Assembly: GCA_031969915.1 (NCBI GenBank)
Contig: DALYJJ010000007.1
Coordinates: 1 to 64,000 of the forward strand
Direction of reading: 5' to 3'
From: DALYJJ01 sp031969915
GTDB taxonomy: Bacteria > Acidobacteriota > Terriglobia > Bryobacterales > Bryobacteraceae
DNA length: 64,000 nucleotides
Made by a program: the position numbers and the translations under genes. Every line of letters begins with the position of its first letter. Position 1 is the stretch's first letter. Below, piece by piece: positions 1 to 8,561 of this stretch. A model generated the notes under the pieces. It ran no database searches, was not told the origin of the DNA, and saw nothing but the letters and a program-made list of their open reading frames with translations.

Positions 1-860
1 TTGCGGGCCGCGATACAGGCATTGCCGAACCCGGTGTTGCCGTAGCGCGCGCGCTCGTCGGCGCTGAACGTGAACGCCGCGTTCACTTCTGTGTTGTACA
101 TCAGGCGGCGCGCCGAGCCGCTGAACGTCGCAATCTCCGCCGGCGCAGCGCCCAACGGGTTCTCCGCCGCCCGCATCTCCGAGTCGACGTCGAGCAGCAG
201 GCCGTACCGGCGATCGAAGGCCGGCTGGCCCGAGGGGTGCGTGGTGTTCGCAAGGCCCGCGCCGTTGGGATTCACATAGAAAGGCGCATGCCTAGGCTCA
301 AAGTACCCGCTACCCGGACCGGAGCCGGTGTTGAGTGCGACGAACACGGGCAGCGTCTGCGACTCCGGCTTCCCGGCGAGTTCCAACGAGGCCACCGAGC
401 CCATATGGGGCGCGATGCGCGCCAGGCCCGTGATCGGATTCCTTGCGATCTGCACCCAGGTCTGCCCCAGTCCATGCACCGACACCCACGACCGCACGGA
501 CCGCAGGAACGCGATGTTGTCCATCTGGTCGCCGAGCTTCGGCATGAGCCCCTTCGGGAAGCGCACGCCGTCGTAGGATTCCGGCTGCATGTAAGCCGGA
601 GTCCAGGAGCCTTCCTTGAAATCGAACGTGTCGACGTGGCTCGGCGCACCGGACATGAGGACGAAGATGCAGTACTTCGCCGTGCCGATCAACGACGGGG
701 CCGCTTGCGCCACCGATCCTTGCGGTCGCGAAGGCAGAAGGAAGTACCCTCCCAACGCCGACGCCGCGTGGCGGAAGAACATCCGCCGCCCCATGTGGGC
801 GCCGCGCCAGAAATGGGTGCCCTTTACGTTGCTCCAATCGATGCCGAAGCGGTCTTTCAT
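1..860 (-). CDS. DUF1501 family secreted protein (3' end outside window)
   Basis: The minus-strand frame opens at the ATG at 860 and stays open to the window edge, giving the first 286 residues. The N-terminus has a twin-arginine type signal (GRRMFFRHAASALGG) followed by the segment FVLMSGAPSHVDTFDFKEG, characteristic of DUF1501 proteins, which are distant relatives of the sulfatase/alkaline phosphatase fold. It lies 19 bases downstream of the DUF1549/DUF1553 gene on the same strand, and these two families are commonly paired in Planctomycetes and Acidobacteria. The molecular function of the pair is unknown; a role in processing exported polymers is a frequent guess. The C-terminal half cannot be judged from this window. 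Confidence 0.85.
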   Translation of the reverse strand, partial: MKDRFGIDWSNVKGTHFWRGAHMGRRMFFRHAASALGGYFLLPSRPQGSVAQAAPSLIGTAKYCIFVLMSGAPSHVDTFDFKEGSWTPAYMQPESYDGVRFPKGLMPKLGDQMDNIAFLRSVRSWVSVHGLGQTWVQIARNPITGLARIAPHMGSVASLELAGKPESQTLPVFVALNTGSGPGSGYFEPRHAPFYVNPNGAGLANTTHPSGQPAFDRRYGLLLDVDSEMRAAENPLGAAPAEIATFSGSARRLMYNTEVNAAFTFSADERARYGNTGFGNACIAAR

Positions 861-879
861 GGCAGGCTGGCTCCCTCTC

Positions 880-2814
880 CTAGTAGCTGAACAGGAAATC
901 GACTTTGTTGACGCACGCCCAGGCGATGTCTTCAATCGCCGTGTTGCGCTCCGCGGCGTTGCGCGCGCGCGCCAGGAACGCAACGCTTTTGGCGAGCTCG
1001 CTCTCAGTCGGGCGGCGCGAGAGGAAGCGCAGGAACATCTCCTCCACCGCCGCGCGGCTGTCGCTCATCGCCGCGAGGTCGCGCAACACCGGCGAGGGGG
1101 TGTTTCCGCTGGCCCGCATCCGGTTGATCACAAACGTGTCGTTCATCAGGGCCATCTGCTGCTGGATGGAACCGGACTGGCTCCGGAACGTCGTGTCGCG
1201 ATTGCCCCGGAGGAAGTTGTTCATGAAGTTGTTCACCGCGCCGTTGCTGCGCGGCTCCACCGGCTCGGGTAGCTCCATCGCCCAGCGGGCCGGTTCCGTC
1301 CAACCCTGCACGGTGTAGCTGCCCATCAAGCCGGTGGCCTTGGCGATCGCGTCGTGCACCTCTTCGCCTTCCAGGCGGCGCGGGTAGCGGCGTGCGAAGT
1401 ACGGAACGGATTCGATCGACCAATCACCGTCATACCGCGCACTCAACTGGTAGGCGTTCGACGTGACGATCAATCGCAGGAACTCGCGGAAGTTGAAGTT
1501 GTTGTCGCGCAGCCACTGAGCGAGCCGGTCGAGCAACTCCGCGTGCGGCGTCTGGAACTCCCAGGGCAGCGGGGGCGGGTTCTTCGAATCGAGCCGCGCC
1601 GGGTCCAGCGTATCCACGGGCTCCACCAGCGCGCTGTTGAACATCTGTTTCCAGATCCGGTTCGCCCAGTTGCGGGCGAACATGGGGTCCTCCACCATCT
1701 GGTCCGCGAAGGCGGTGCGCCAGTTCGCGTTCGCCGACGGCGCTGCCTTCGTGAACAGGTACTGCGGCGTGTAGTTGTTCACCCGCCGTCCGTCGGCGTC
1801 CATGGTCACGCGGCTGGGGCGGTTGCCGGAGGTGGTGTTCAGGTCGTATTGGCCGGTCGGGTTATCGTTGACATCCGTGCTGCCGTCTCCGACGGGCGGA
1901 TTCGGCCGATTCACGAAGCGGACGCGGGAGAAGTAGGCCGCCATGCGCTGCGCCTCGGCGCGCTTGGCGCTCCGGCCCCAGAGGCTCAGCAGGTCCAGGT
2001 GGCCGCGGCCGTCGTGGCACAGCAGGCAGTCGAAATGGGAGATTCCGAGGAACGTCCCCGCCGTGCGCGCCAGCATCGTGTCGTAGGTGTCCTGAATCGG
2101 ACCCATGGTGGTCGCCGCGCCAAGGACCCAGTTCGCGGGACCGTTGTCGGCGGTGAAGTTGTTGCCGCGCCCGACCACCGTCTCATAAGCGATGTCGCGC
2201 AAGCTCTTCTGCTCTCCCACCGACTTCAAAATCCAATCGTGAAACGCGTTGCGCCCGAGGATCTGCTGGCTGCGGGCGCCGACGGCCGTGTTCGCCTTGT
2301 TCTGCAGGAGGTCGCCAAACCAGTTCGCCCAGCGGTAATTGAACTCGGGCGAGAACAGGAGCCGGTCGGCCGCCTTGTCGCGCTTCGCCGGATCGCTGTC
2401 GGCCGCAAAGTCGCGGATTTCCTGGGGCGCCGGGATCCGGCCCGTAATGTCCAACGTGATCCGGCGCAGGAACTCCTCGTCCGTGGCCAGGGGCGCGGAG
2501 GCGAAGCCCTTCTCCTGCAATTTGCCAAAGACTGCGTCGTCGATGAAGTTACGGCGAGGCATCTCGCCGGGCGCGACGGCGTAGCGGGTGGCGCGCGACG
2601 CGAGCGACCGTCCGATCTTGTCCGCGGTCCGGTAGATCGATTCCCGCAGCCGGCCCTCGCGGGCCAGGAACTCGTCGGGATCGCTGCGGAACGAGCAGTT
2701 CTCGCCCTGGGGTTCCTGCTCTTCCGCCACCACGGCGGCCGGCCGGAGGGCCACCGCCACCACCCCAAGACCTAATGAGAGCGATGCGATCTGTAGAATA
2801 CGATTCAGTTGCAT
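880..2814 (-). CDS. DUF1549/DUF1553 domain protein with one haem c motif
   Basis: 644 residues. A hydrophobic N-terminal signal (about residues 5-30) indicates export. Residues about 85-270 match the DUF1549 pattern (IDDAVFGKLQ, then RRITLDITGRIPAPQEI) and end in a single CLLCH haem-attachment motif at 263-267. The later part (VEDPMFARNWANRIWKQMFN, then LRLIVTSNAYQLSARYDGD) is DUF1553-like. This family is often annotated as planctomycete cytochrome c-related and is nearly always beside a DUF1501 gene, as here. The substrate is unknown. The start at 2814 is supported because the signal peptide follows directly and the next upstream gene is divergent. Confidence 0.85.
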   Translation of the reverse strand: MQLNRILQIASLSLGLGVVAVALRPAAVVAEEQEPQGENCSFRSDPDEFLAREGRLRESIYRTADKIGRSLASRATRYAVAPGEMPRRNFIDDAVFGKLQEKGFASAPLATDEEFLRRITLDITGRIPAPQEIRDFAADSDPAKRDKAADRLLFSPEFNYRWANWFGDLLQNKANTAVGARSQQILGRNAFHDWILKSVGEQKSLRDIAYETVVGRGNNFTADNGPANWVLGAATTMGPIQDTYDTMLARTAGTFLGISHFDCLLCHDGRGHLDLLSLWGRSAKRAEAQRMAAYFSRVRFVNRPNPPVGDGSTDVNDNPTGQYDLNTTSGNRPSRVTMDADGRRVNNYTPQYLFTKAAPSANANWRTAFADQMVEDPMFARNWANRIWKQMFNSALVEPVDTLDPARLDSKNPPPLPWEFQTPHAELLDRLAQWLRDNNFNFREFLRLIVTSNAYQLSARYDGDWSIESVPYFARRYPRRLEGEEVHDAIAKATGLMGSYTVQGWTEPARWAMELPEPVEPRSNGAVNNFMNNFLRGNRDTTFRSQSGSIQQQMALMNDTFVINRMRASGNTPSPVLRDLAAMSDSRAAVEEMFLRFLSRRPTESELAKSVAFLARARNAAERNTAIEDIAWACVNKVDFLFSY

Positions 2815-2964
2815 TCGGTCCCCCCGGAACCGCCGATGGGTGAAATTATATCAACCCAAACCCGCAGCCGGGCAAGAAGTTGCCTCCCCTAGGTACTAAT
2901 TTGTGCTGTAGGCCGTTCGTCATACGCGGTTCACTGCAACCGGCCCTGACCTCTCCACGTCCGA

Positions 2965-3600
2965 GTGGGCGTGAGACTCCCACACGCTGCTGTCATTTTC
3001 CTGGTTCTAGGCGCACCCGCGGCTTTCGGACAGCGCTATGCAAGGCATAACTTCGAGGCCGGGTTAGGGGCCGCCGTGCCTCGCGGCGAATTGAAGCCGT
3101 TCCTGGGCCCGGCCACCACCCTTCAGGTGGGCTATGGGTACCGGTTCCAACGGTACTTCCAGGTGGACGGCGGCCTGGAAACCGTCTTCGGCGCGGGCGA
3201 CGTGCGGGACTTCCTGGAGACCAACTTCGGCCCCCTCCGCATCCGCGACTACGCTTTCTTTATCCCGATGGGCGGCCGCGCCGTTCTGCCGCTCTGGAAC
3301 GAGCGCATTCAGATCTACGGCGGCGGAGGCGGGGCGTATGTCCGCTACACCGAGCTGCTCCGGCAGCCTTCGGATTTCGTACGCATTGCCTGCCCGCCGT
3401 GCTCGAGCCGCTCCGGCTGGGGCACCTACGCCCAAGCCGGCTTCAATGTGGCGCTTGACCGCAACCGCCTCTTCCGCCTGGGCGTGCGCGCGCGGATGTA
3501 CCGCGCCACCACCGACGGCGACTCCATCGCCGGCCTTCCCCCCGTGGAAACCCGGGACCGCTGGTCGAACGTCGCCGCCGTCTTTTCGTTTACCTTCTGA
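2965..3600 (+). CDS. Outer-membrane beta-barrel-like protein
   Basis: 211 residues with a predicted signal peptide (AAVIFLVLGAPAAFGQ) followed by alternating aromatic/hydrophobic strands rich in Gly and Tyr (for example LQVGYGYRFQRYFQVDGGLE). The chain ends in phenylalanine (VFSFTF), the usual C-terminal signature for BAM-assembled barrels. The start is uncertain: GTG at 2965 or GTG at 2971 both precede the signal peptide. The family was not identified. It lies 49 bases upstream of two ABC-type permeases on the same strand, and a shared transcript is possible. Confidence 0.65.
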   Translation: MGVRLPHAAVIFLVLGAPAAFGQRYARHNFEAGLGAAVPRGELKPFLGPATTLQVGYGYRFQRYFQVDGGLETVFGAGDVRDFLETNFGPLRIRDYAFFIPMGGRAVLPLWNERIQIYGGGGGAYVRYTELLRQPSDFVRIACPPCSSRSGWGTYAQAGFNVALDRNRLFRLGVRARMYRATTDGDSIAGLPPVETRDRWSNVAAVFSFTF

Positions 3601-3649
3601 CACCGTCCGTCCCCGGGCACACCGCATCTGGTAGGTTGAAAGCGAACCT

Positions 3650-4810
3650 ATGTTGCGGCACTTTCCGCTCATTGTGCGTAACGCCACACGGAACCGGCGC
3701 CGGACGGCGCTCACCGTGCTCAGCATCGCCGCATCGCTCTGCCTGCTGGGAACCTTGCTCGCGCTCTACCACAACTTCTTTCTGCGCGAATCCAGTGAGG
3801 CGCAATCGCTGCGGCTGATCACTCGCAACCGCGTCTCCCTGATGACGCCACTGCCCGTGTCCTACCGGGAAAAGATCATCAAGGTACCGGGCGTCCAGGT
3901 AGTCTCCGTGTTTCAGTGGTTCGGGGGCACTTACAAGGATTCCCGGGACATGAAGAACATCTTCCCGCGATTCAGCGTGGACGCCGAGTCGGTGTTCGAG
4001 CTGTACCCGGAATACGAAGTCCCGCCTGACCAGAAACAGGCCTTCCTGCGCGACCGCACCGGCTGCGTGGTGGGCAAACCGCTGGCCGACCGGATGGGCT
4101 TCAAGATCGGCGACCGGATTCTGCTGCAGGGCGACATTTTCCCGGCCAACCTCGAACTCACGGTGCGGGCCATCTATACGGCCCGCCGCGACAATGAGAA
4201 CCTCTTCTTCCATGACACCTACCTGCGCGAGGCGCTGCCCCGGGAATGGCGCGACGTCGCCGCCCTGTACGTCGCCCGGGTGGAACGTCCGGATCTGTTG
4301 ACGCCCGTGGCGCGAACCATCGACGAGATGTTCCGGAACTCGCAGTTTGAAACCAAGACCGACACCGAACGGGCCTTTGAGATGAGCTTTCTCTCCTACC
4401 TGGGCAACGTGAAACTCTTCCTGTTGTCGGTAAGCGGCGCCCTGACCTTCACCATCCTGCTGGTTTCGGCCAACACCATGGCGATGTCCGTGCGCGAACG
4501 GATTCGCGAGATGGGCATTCTGAAATCGATCGGCTACGAGGCGCACACCATCCTTGGCATCCTGCTCTCCGAGTCGGTGATCATCGCGCTCATCGGCGGG
4601 ATGCTCGGCTTGCTGCTGGCCGAAGGGATCTGCGGCTTCCTGCGCACCATGCCGATTCTCTTCGTCGATCTCAAGACGGTGGGCTTGAACTGGGTGGTGG
4701 CGGTGGCGTGCCTGGCCACGGCCGTGGTGATCGGCATGGTCAGTTGCCTGATCCCGGCCTGGAGCGCGGCCCGGCGGCCCATCGTCGAGGCGATCAAGTT
4801 CAACGACTGA
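3650..4810 (+). CDS. FtsX/MacB-type ABC transporter permease
   Basis: 386 residues. One N-terminal transmembrane helix (about 20-44), a large periplasmic MacB-PCD-like domain (about 45-255), then three C-terminal helices (about 258-285, 302-332 and 345-375). This is the FtsX/LolC/MacB topology. The segment MAMSVRERIREMGILKSIGY is the conserved cytoplasmic coupling helix that touches the ATPase. Such permeases export or extract lipids, peptides or antibiotics using mechanical force. A second permease follows after 7 bases. No ATPase gene is present in this window, so the energising partner must be encoded elsewhere. Confidence 0.88.
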   Translation: MLRHFPLIVRNATRNRRRTALTVLSIAASLCLLGTLLALYHNFFLRESSEAQSLRLITRNRVSLMTPLPVSYREKIIKVPGVQVVSVFQWFGGTYKDSRDMKNIFPRFSVDAESVFELYPEYEVPPDQKQAFLRDRTGCVVGKPLADRMGFKIGDRILLQGDIFPANLELTVRAIYTARRDNENLFFHDTYLREALPREWRDVAALYVARVERPDLLTPVARTIDEMFRNSQFETKTDTERAFEMSFLSYLGNVKLFLLSVSGALTFTILLVSANTMAMSVRERIREMGILKSIGYEAHTILGILLSESVIIALIGGMLGLLLAEGICGFLRTMPILFVDLKTVGLNWVVAVACLATAVVIGMVSCLIPAWSAARRPIVEAIKFND

Positions 4811-4817
4811 GGCCGCT

Positions 4818-5959
4818 ATGCAGATCCCGCTCAGCTACAACCTTCGGAACCTCGCCGTGCGAAAGGCCACCACGGCCATGACCGCGCTCGGCATCGCCCT
4901 CACCGTGGCCGTGCTGCTCGCCGTGCTCGCGCTGGTGGAAGGCCTGCGTGCGTCGTTCGTCGCCGGCGGACATCCCCTTCACTTGCTGGTGATGCGCAAG
5001 GGCGCCACCGCCGAGCTCACCAGCGTGATGTCCCCGGAGACGTTCCAGACCATCCGTTCGAAGCCGGGGATCGCGCGCGCCGCGTCGGGAGAAGCGATGG
5101 CGTCGCTCGAGTTGGTCACCGGCATCAACCTCGAGAACGAAGACCAGCCCGGGGGCATGAACGTGACCCTGCGCGGCCTCACCACGCTCGGCTTTGAGAT
5201 GCGCGCGCGTTCCGCGCCGGGCAGCGCGAAGTGGTGGTCGGAAAAGGCATCGCGTCCAAGTACCCCGCGGCGCGCCTCGGCCAGAAGCTGAAGTTCGGCC
5301 GGGGCGAATGGCTGGTGGTCGGCATCGTCGACGGCGGCCGCGCGGCCATCAACAGCGAGGTGCTCGGCGATCTGAACCAGGTGGCGGGCGACTACCAGCG
5401 CGCGCAGGCGGTCAGTTCCGTGCTGCTGCGCGCCGCCGACGAAGTCTCTCTCCGCGCATTGGAAAACGACATGGTGAACGATGCCCGCCTCACCGTGGAG
5501 GCGAAAACCGAGCGCGCCTACTACGAGGCGCAAATGGTCTCCGCCGCACCCATTCAGTTCCTGGGTACATTTATCGCCGCCGTCCTCGCCATCGGCAGCA
5601 GCTTTGCCGCGATGAACACCATGTACGCGGCCATCGCCCGGCGTTCCGCGGAGATCGGCACCCTGCGCGTGCTCGGGTTCTCGCGGGGTTCGATTCTGTG
5701 GAGCTTCTTTATTGAATCGGTGGCGCTTTCGTTGCTGGGCGGCATACTGGGCTGCCTGCTGGTGTTGCCGTTGAATTCGTTCTCCACCGGCATCGGCAGC
5801 ATGGTGACGTTCTCGGAGATGGTCTTCCAATTCGATGTGACGCCGCAGATCATGGCCGCGGGCGTGATCTTCGCGGGACTGATGGGCGCCGCGGGCGGAT
5901 TTTTCCCCGCCCGGCTCGCGGCGAACAAAGAGATCCTGTCCGCTCTCCGCGGCGCGTGA
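4818..5959 (+). pseudogene. FtsX/MacB-type permease, disrupted by a frameshift near 5203
   Basis: The N-terminal part reads in one frame from the ATG at 4818 (LRNLAVRKATTAMTALGIAL, a first transmembrane helix, then a periplasmic domain) and stays homologous up to about GFEMR near 5203. The rest of the protein continues in another frame from about RAFRAGQREVVVGKG near 5204 to 5959, including the coupling segment ARRSAEIGTLRVLGFSRG and the last three helices. The junction lies in the run GATGCGCGCGCGTTCCGCG, and roughly eight residues expected before RAFRAG seem to be missing. That suggests a short deletion, either real or an assembly error in a GC repeat. Both halves look otherwise intact. It forms a pair with the preceding permease. 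Confidence 0.8.
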
Positions 5960-5978
5960 CACTGGCCGCTGGTGACAA

Positions 5979-6167
5979 CTAATAGGCCGGCTGGTGCGCC
6001 TCCATGAGCCGTTTCAACAGAGCATCCACCATCAGGAGCCGCGCGTTGAGTTGGTCCTTGTAGTGACTCGTGGCCGTGTGGCGAATCTCCGCCGGCAAGT
6101 CCCGGCGCTCTTCCTGCAACAGCTCGAGGACTAACGCCCACTCCGCTTCCGACAATTCGGGGTGCAT
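5979..6167 (-). CDS. Small conserved hypothetical protein, 62 aa
   Basis: A short acidic protein beginning MHPELSEAEWALVLELLQEE. It is predicted to be almost entirely helical, with the pattern LSEAEWALVLELLxxERxxLPxEIRHTxT followed by an Arg/Leu-rich helix. I have seen this pattern in small stand-alone bacterial proteins of unknown function. It converges with the permease gene, 19 bases away. No signal peptide or metal-binding motif is visible. Reality as a gene rests on the conserved-looking pattern and an in-frame start with no competing plus-strand gene. Confidence 0.6.
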   Translation of the reverse strand: MHPELSEAEWALVLELLQEERRDLPAEIRHTATSHYKDQLNARLLMVDALLKRLMEAHQPAY

Positions 6168-6234
6168 ACGTTCTCCTGCCGTATCCGTAGCACTGTTTTT
6201 CGGCGGAGGGAAGGGGGTCGGCGATCGCGGCCGC

Positions 6235-8508
6235 TTACCGCACGAACACGGCCACGCCGTTTTGGCTGCGCGCGGCTCCCACGCGGAGCGTCACCGCCTG
6301 CCGCCCGGCGCCGAAAAAGCCGTTGGGCACCCGCGCGACTAACCGGACCACGCCCGGCAGGTCCGGCGCGGGACCGAAAGAGAGGATCTCGGCGGGCCGG
6401 CCGGCGATTTCGAGCCCCAGCGGCAAGCCGTGAGCTACGCCGGTACCGGTGGCGAAGAAGGCGATTTCCGCGCCCCGCCGCGCCGGTTGGTCGGGGCCGT
6501 TGGGCGTGCCGTCCTCGTTGGTCGCCTGCAGAATGCCGCCTTCCTGGAAGAGGCCGGGCGCGGCTTCAACGATCTCGACCGCCGCCTCCGCCACTACTTC
6601 GCCGCCCACCGCGACATCGATCCGCGCCGTGGAGCCGGGCGGGAGCGTCCCGGGCAGGACAGAAGCCGGCTGCGGCTGGCCGTTGACGCGAAACTCGCCC
6701 GGCGGTGCATCGGGCAGCGCCACCAACTGGCCGGGCGCGAAAGGCCCTTCCTCGCCGGTGGCGGCGTGCAGGACCCGAAGGCGGGTGACCTGGGGCGGAG
6801 GCAGGACCTCCGGCGTCAGCCGCCACACGCGGCGGGAAACCGCATCCGCGGCGAGCAGCGTGCCGTCGCTCATCGCAATCACATCGAGGGGCGCTTCCAG
6901 CACGTCGGCCAAATGCCGCCGCGGGGCGCTTCCCGGAGCGATCTCGAGCAGGCCCGGATAGCCCTCTTCGGCGATAAAGAGACGGTCGCCCAACAAAGCC
7001 AGCGCAAGCGGCGCCCGGGCGGGGATACTCTGGCGAGCGCCGTCCCGGGCAATCCGCTGCACCCGGTTGGCGCCCGCTTCTCCGATATAGACGGCGCCGT
7101 TCGCCGCCACGGCCACCGCGCGGGGGCGGTCGAGTCCGCCAGCGACGACCCGCCAGTGACCCAGCGGCAATTGCTGCAGCACCCGGCCCGCACCCGCTTC
7201 GGTGACGTAGAGCCCTCCGCTTTCGTCGAAGGCCAGTTTGCCGGGCCCGGCGGAGGCTATGAGCGTCCTCCGTCCCCGATCGGCCTGGAGAATCTGGATG
7301 CGGTTGTTGCCCGTGTCGGCGATGTAAAGGTCGCCGGTGAGCGGGTGCACGGCGAGACCCGCGGGGGCGCTCAGCCAGGACTCCGTGGGGCCGGCCCCGA
7401 TGGCGGATAGCGTTCCATCGACGCCCGCCAGCCGCAGGCGCGAGGTTTGTGCATCGGCAATGTATACGGCTCCGCCGGCGGTCGCGGCCAGGGCGGCGGG
7501 CGCTTGCAGATGGGCCTCCAGACGCGGGCCGCCGTCGCCGCGCACGCCCCAATCGCCGCTGCCCGCCACATGGCGCAGAATGCCATCGCGGTCCAGACGG
7601 AAAAGAAAGCCGCCGCGGGCCAGGTAGATCGTCCCGTCCGGGGCCGCCGCCACTTCCTGCGCGGCGTGCGCGCGCACCGGTGAACCTGCCGGAAACCAAG
7701 CCGGGTCGTTGCCGTCGGCCACGTGATAGCGGCCGTCGCGGTCGATCGCCACACCCGTCGGCAGCTTGAACGCGAGCGCGCCGGACAGTCCCGCGAGCGG
7801 CGTCAGCACGCCGCCCCACAATCGCAGCACCCGGCGGCTGCCGCTGTCGGCGATGAACACGGCGCCCGCTCCGTCGCGAGTCAGGCCCCCCGGGTTCTTC
7901 AGTTCGCCATCGGTTGCCGTCGCGAGCCACCCGGTGGGCGAAATGCGATACACGCGATGCGCGTAGAAATCGGTCACCAGAAGATCGCCGGAGGGATGCA
8001 GCAGAACGTTGCGGGGACCGGCGAGCTTGGCTTCGATGGCGAGCACCGGCTCGACTCCGGGTGTGGCCTGGCCGCCCCCGGCAATGGTTTCTACGATCCC
8101 CGAGGGATCGATGCGCCGGACCCGCGCGTTGCCCAAATCGCAAAAGTAGACCGCCCCGTCCGCCCCCAACGCCACCCCGTAGGGTGCGTTCACGCGCGCT
8201 TTCTGCGCCGGCCCGCCATCGCCCGAGAAGCCCGGCCGTCCGTCGCCGGCGATGGTCGTGATGGTGCCTTTCTTGTCGATCCGCCGCAGGCGATGGTCGG
8301 CCGCGTCTGCGAAATAGAGGTCGCCGTCCGGCGAGAACGCGATCCCCTGCACGGAGGCAAGCGGTGCGGCCGTGGCGGGCCCGCCGTCCCCGGAGTAGTA
8401 CCCGCCGGCGAAAGGTTCTGCGCGAAAACCCGTAGACGCCTCGGCGGCGAGGCATACGAAAAGCACTGTAGTCGCGGCGCTTCGGTGCACTACATTCCTT
8501 TCCCTCAA
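6235..8508 (-). CDS. Secreted NHL-repeat propeller with TIGR03437-like C-terminus
   Basis: 757 residues. After an N-terminal signal there are many NHL repeats of the type GDGGPA...LASVQGIAFSPDGDLYFADAADHRLRRID, spanning about residues 35-560. The repeats GYYSGDGGPATAA and RPGFSGDGGPAQKA are the typical Solibacter form. The last 200 residues hold an Ig-like segment and then a domain with ARRGAEIAFFATGTGVAHGL. This resembles the TIGR03437 domain found mostly in Solibacter-related Acidobacteria and thought to help secretion or surface attachment. Ligand and role are unknown. It is divergent from the metalloprotease gene, with 53 bases between start codons. Confidence 0.85.
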   Translation of the reverse strand: MRERNVVHRSAATTVLFVCLAAEASTGFRAEPFAGGYYSGDGGPATAAPLASVQGIAFSPDGDLYFADAADHRLRRIDKKGTITTIAGDGRPGFSGDGGPAQKARVNAPYGVALGADGAVYFCDLGNARVRRIDPSGIVETIAGGGQATPGVEPVLAIEAKLAGPRNVLLHPSGDLLVTDFYAHRVYRISPTGWLATATDGELKNPGGLTRDGAGAVFIADSGSRRVLRLWGGVLTPLAGLSGALAFKLPTGVAIDRDGRYHVADGNDPAWFPAGSPVRAHAAQEVAAAPDGTIYLARGGFLFRLDRDGILRHVAGSGDWGVRGDGGPRLEAHLQAPAALAATAGGAVYIADAQTSRLRLAGVDGTLSAIGAGPTESWLSAPAGLAVHPLTGDLYIADTGNNRIQILQADRGRRTLIASAGPGKLAFDESGGLYVTEAGAGRVLQQLPLGHWRVVAGGLDRPRAVAVAANGAVYIGEAGANRVQRIARDGARQSIPARAPLALALLGDRLFIAEEGYPGLLEIAPGSAPRRHLADVLEAPLDVIAMSDGTLLAADAVSRRVWRLTPEVLPPPQVTRLRVLHAATGEEGPFAPGQLVALPDAPPGEFRVNGQPQPASVLPGTLPPGSTARIDVAVGGEVVAEAAVEIVEAAPGLFQEGGILQATNEDGTPNGPDQPARRGAEIAFFATGTGVAHGLPLGLEIAGRPAEILSFGPAPDLPGVVRLVARVPNGFFGAGRQAVTLRVGAARSQNGVAVFVR

Positions 8509-8561
8509 GAAGTAAGTGCGCCCTCCGGACCCAATCTCTCAGCCGCGACGAAGAGAGAGTC

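Noticed and set aside
1354..2775. Long plus-strand open frame opposite the DUF1549/DUF1553 gene
   Set aside because: Arg/Val-rich low-complexity product with no motif; typical antisense shadow in high-GC DNA.
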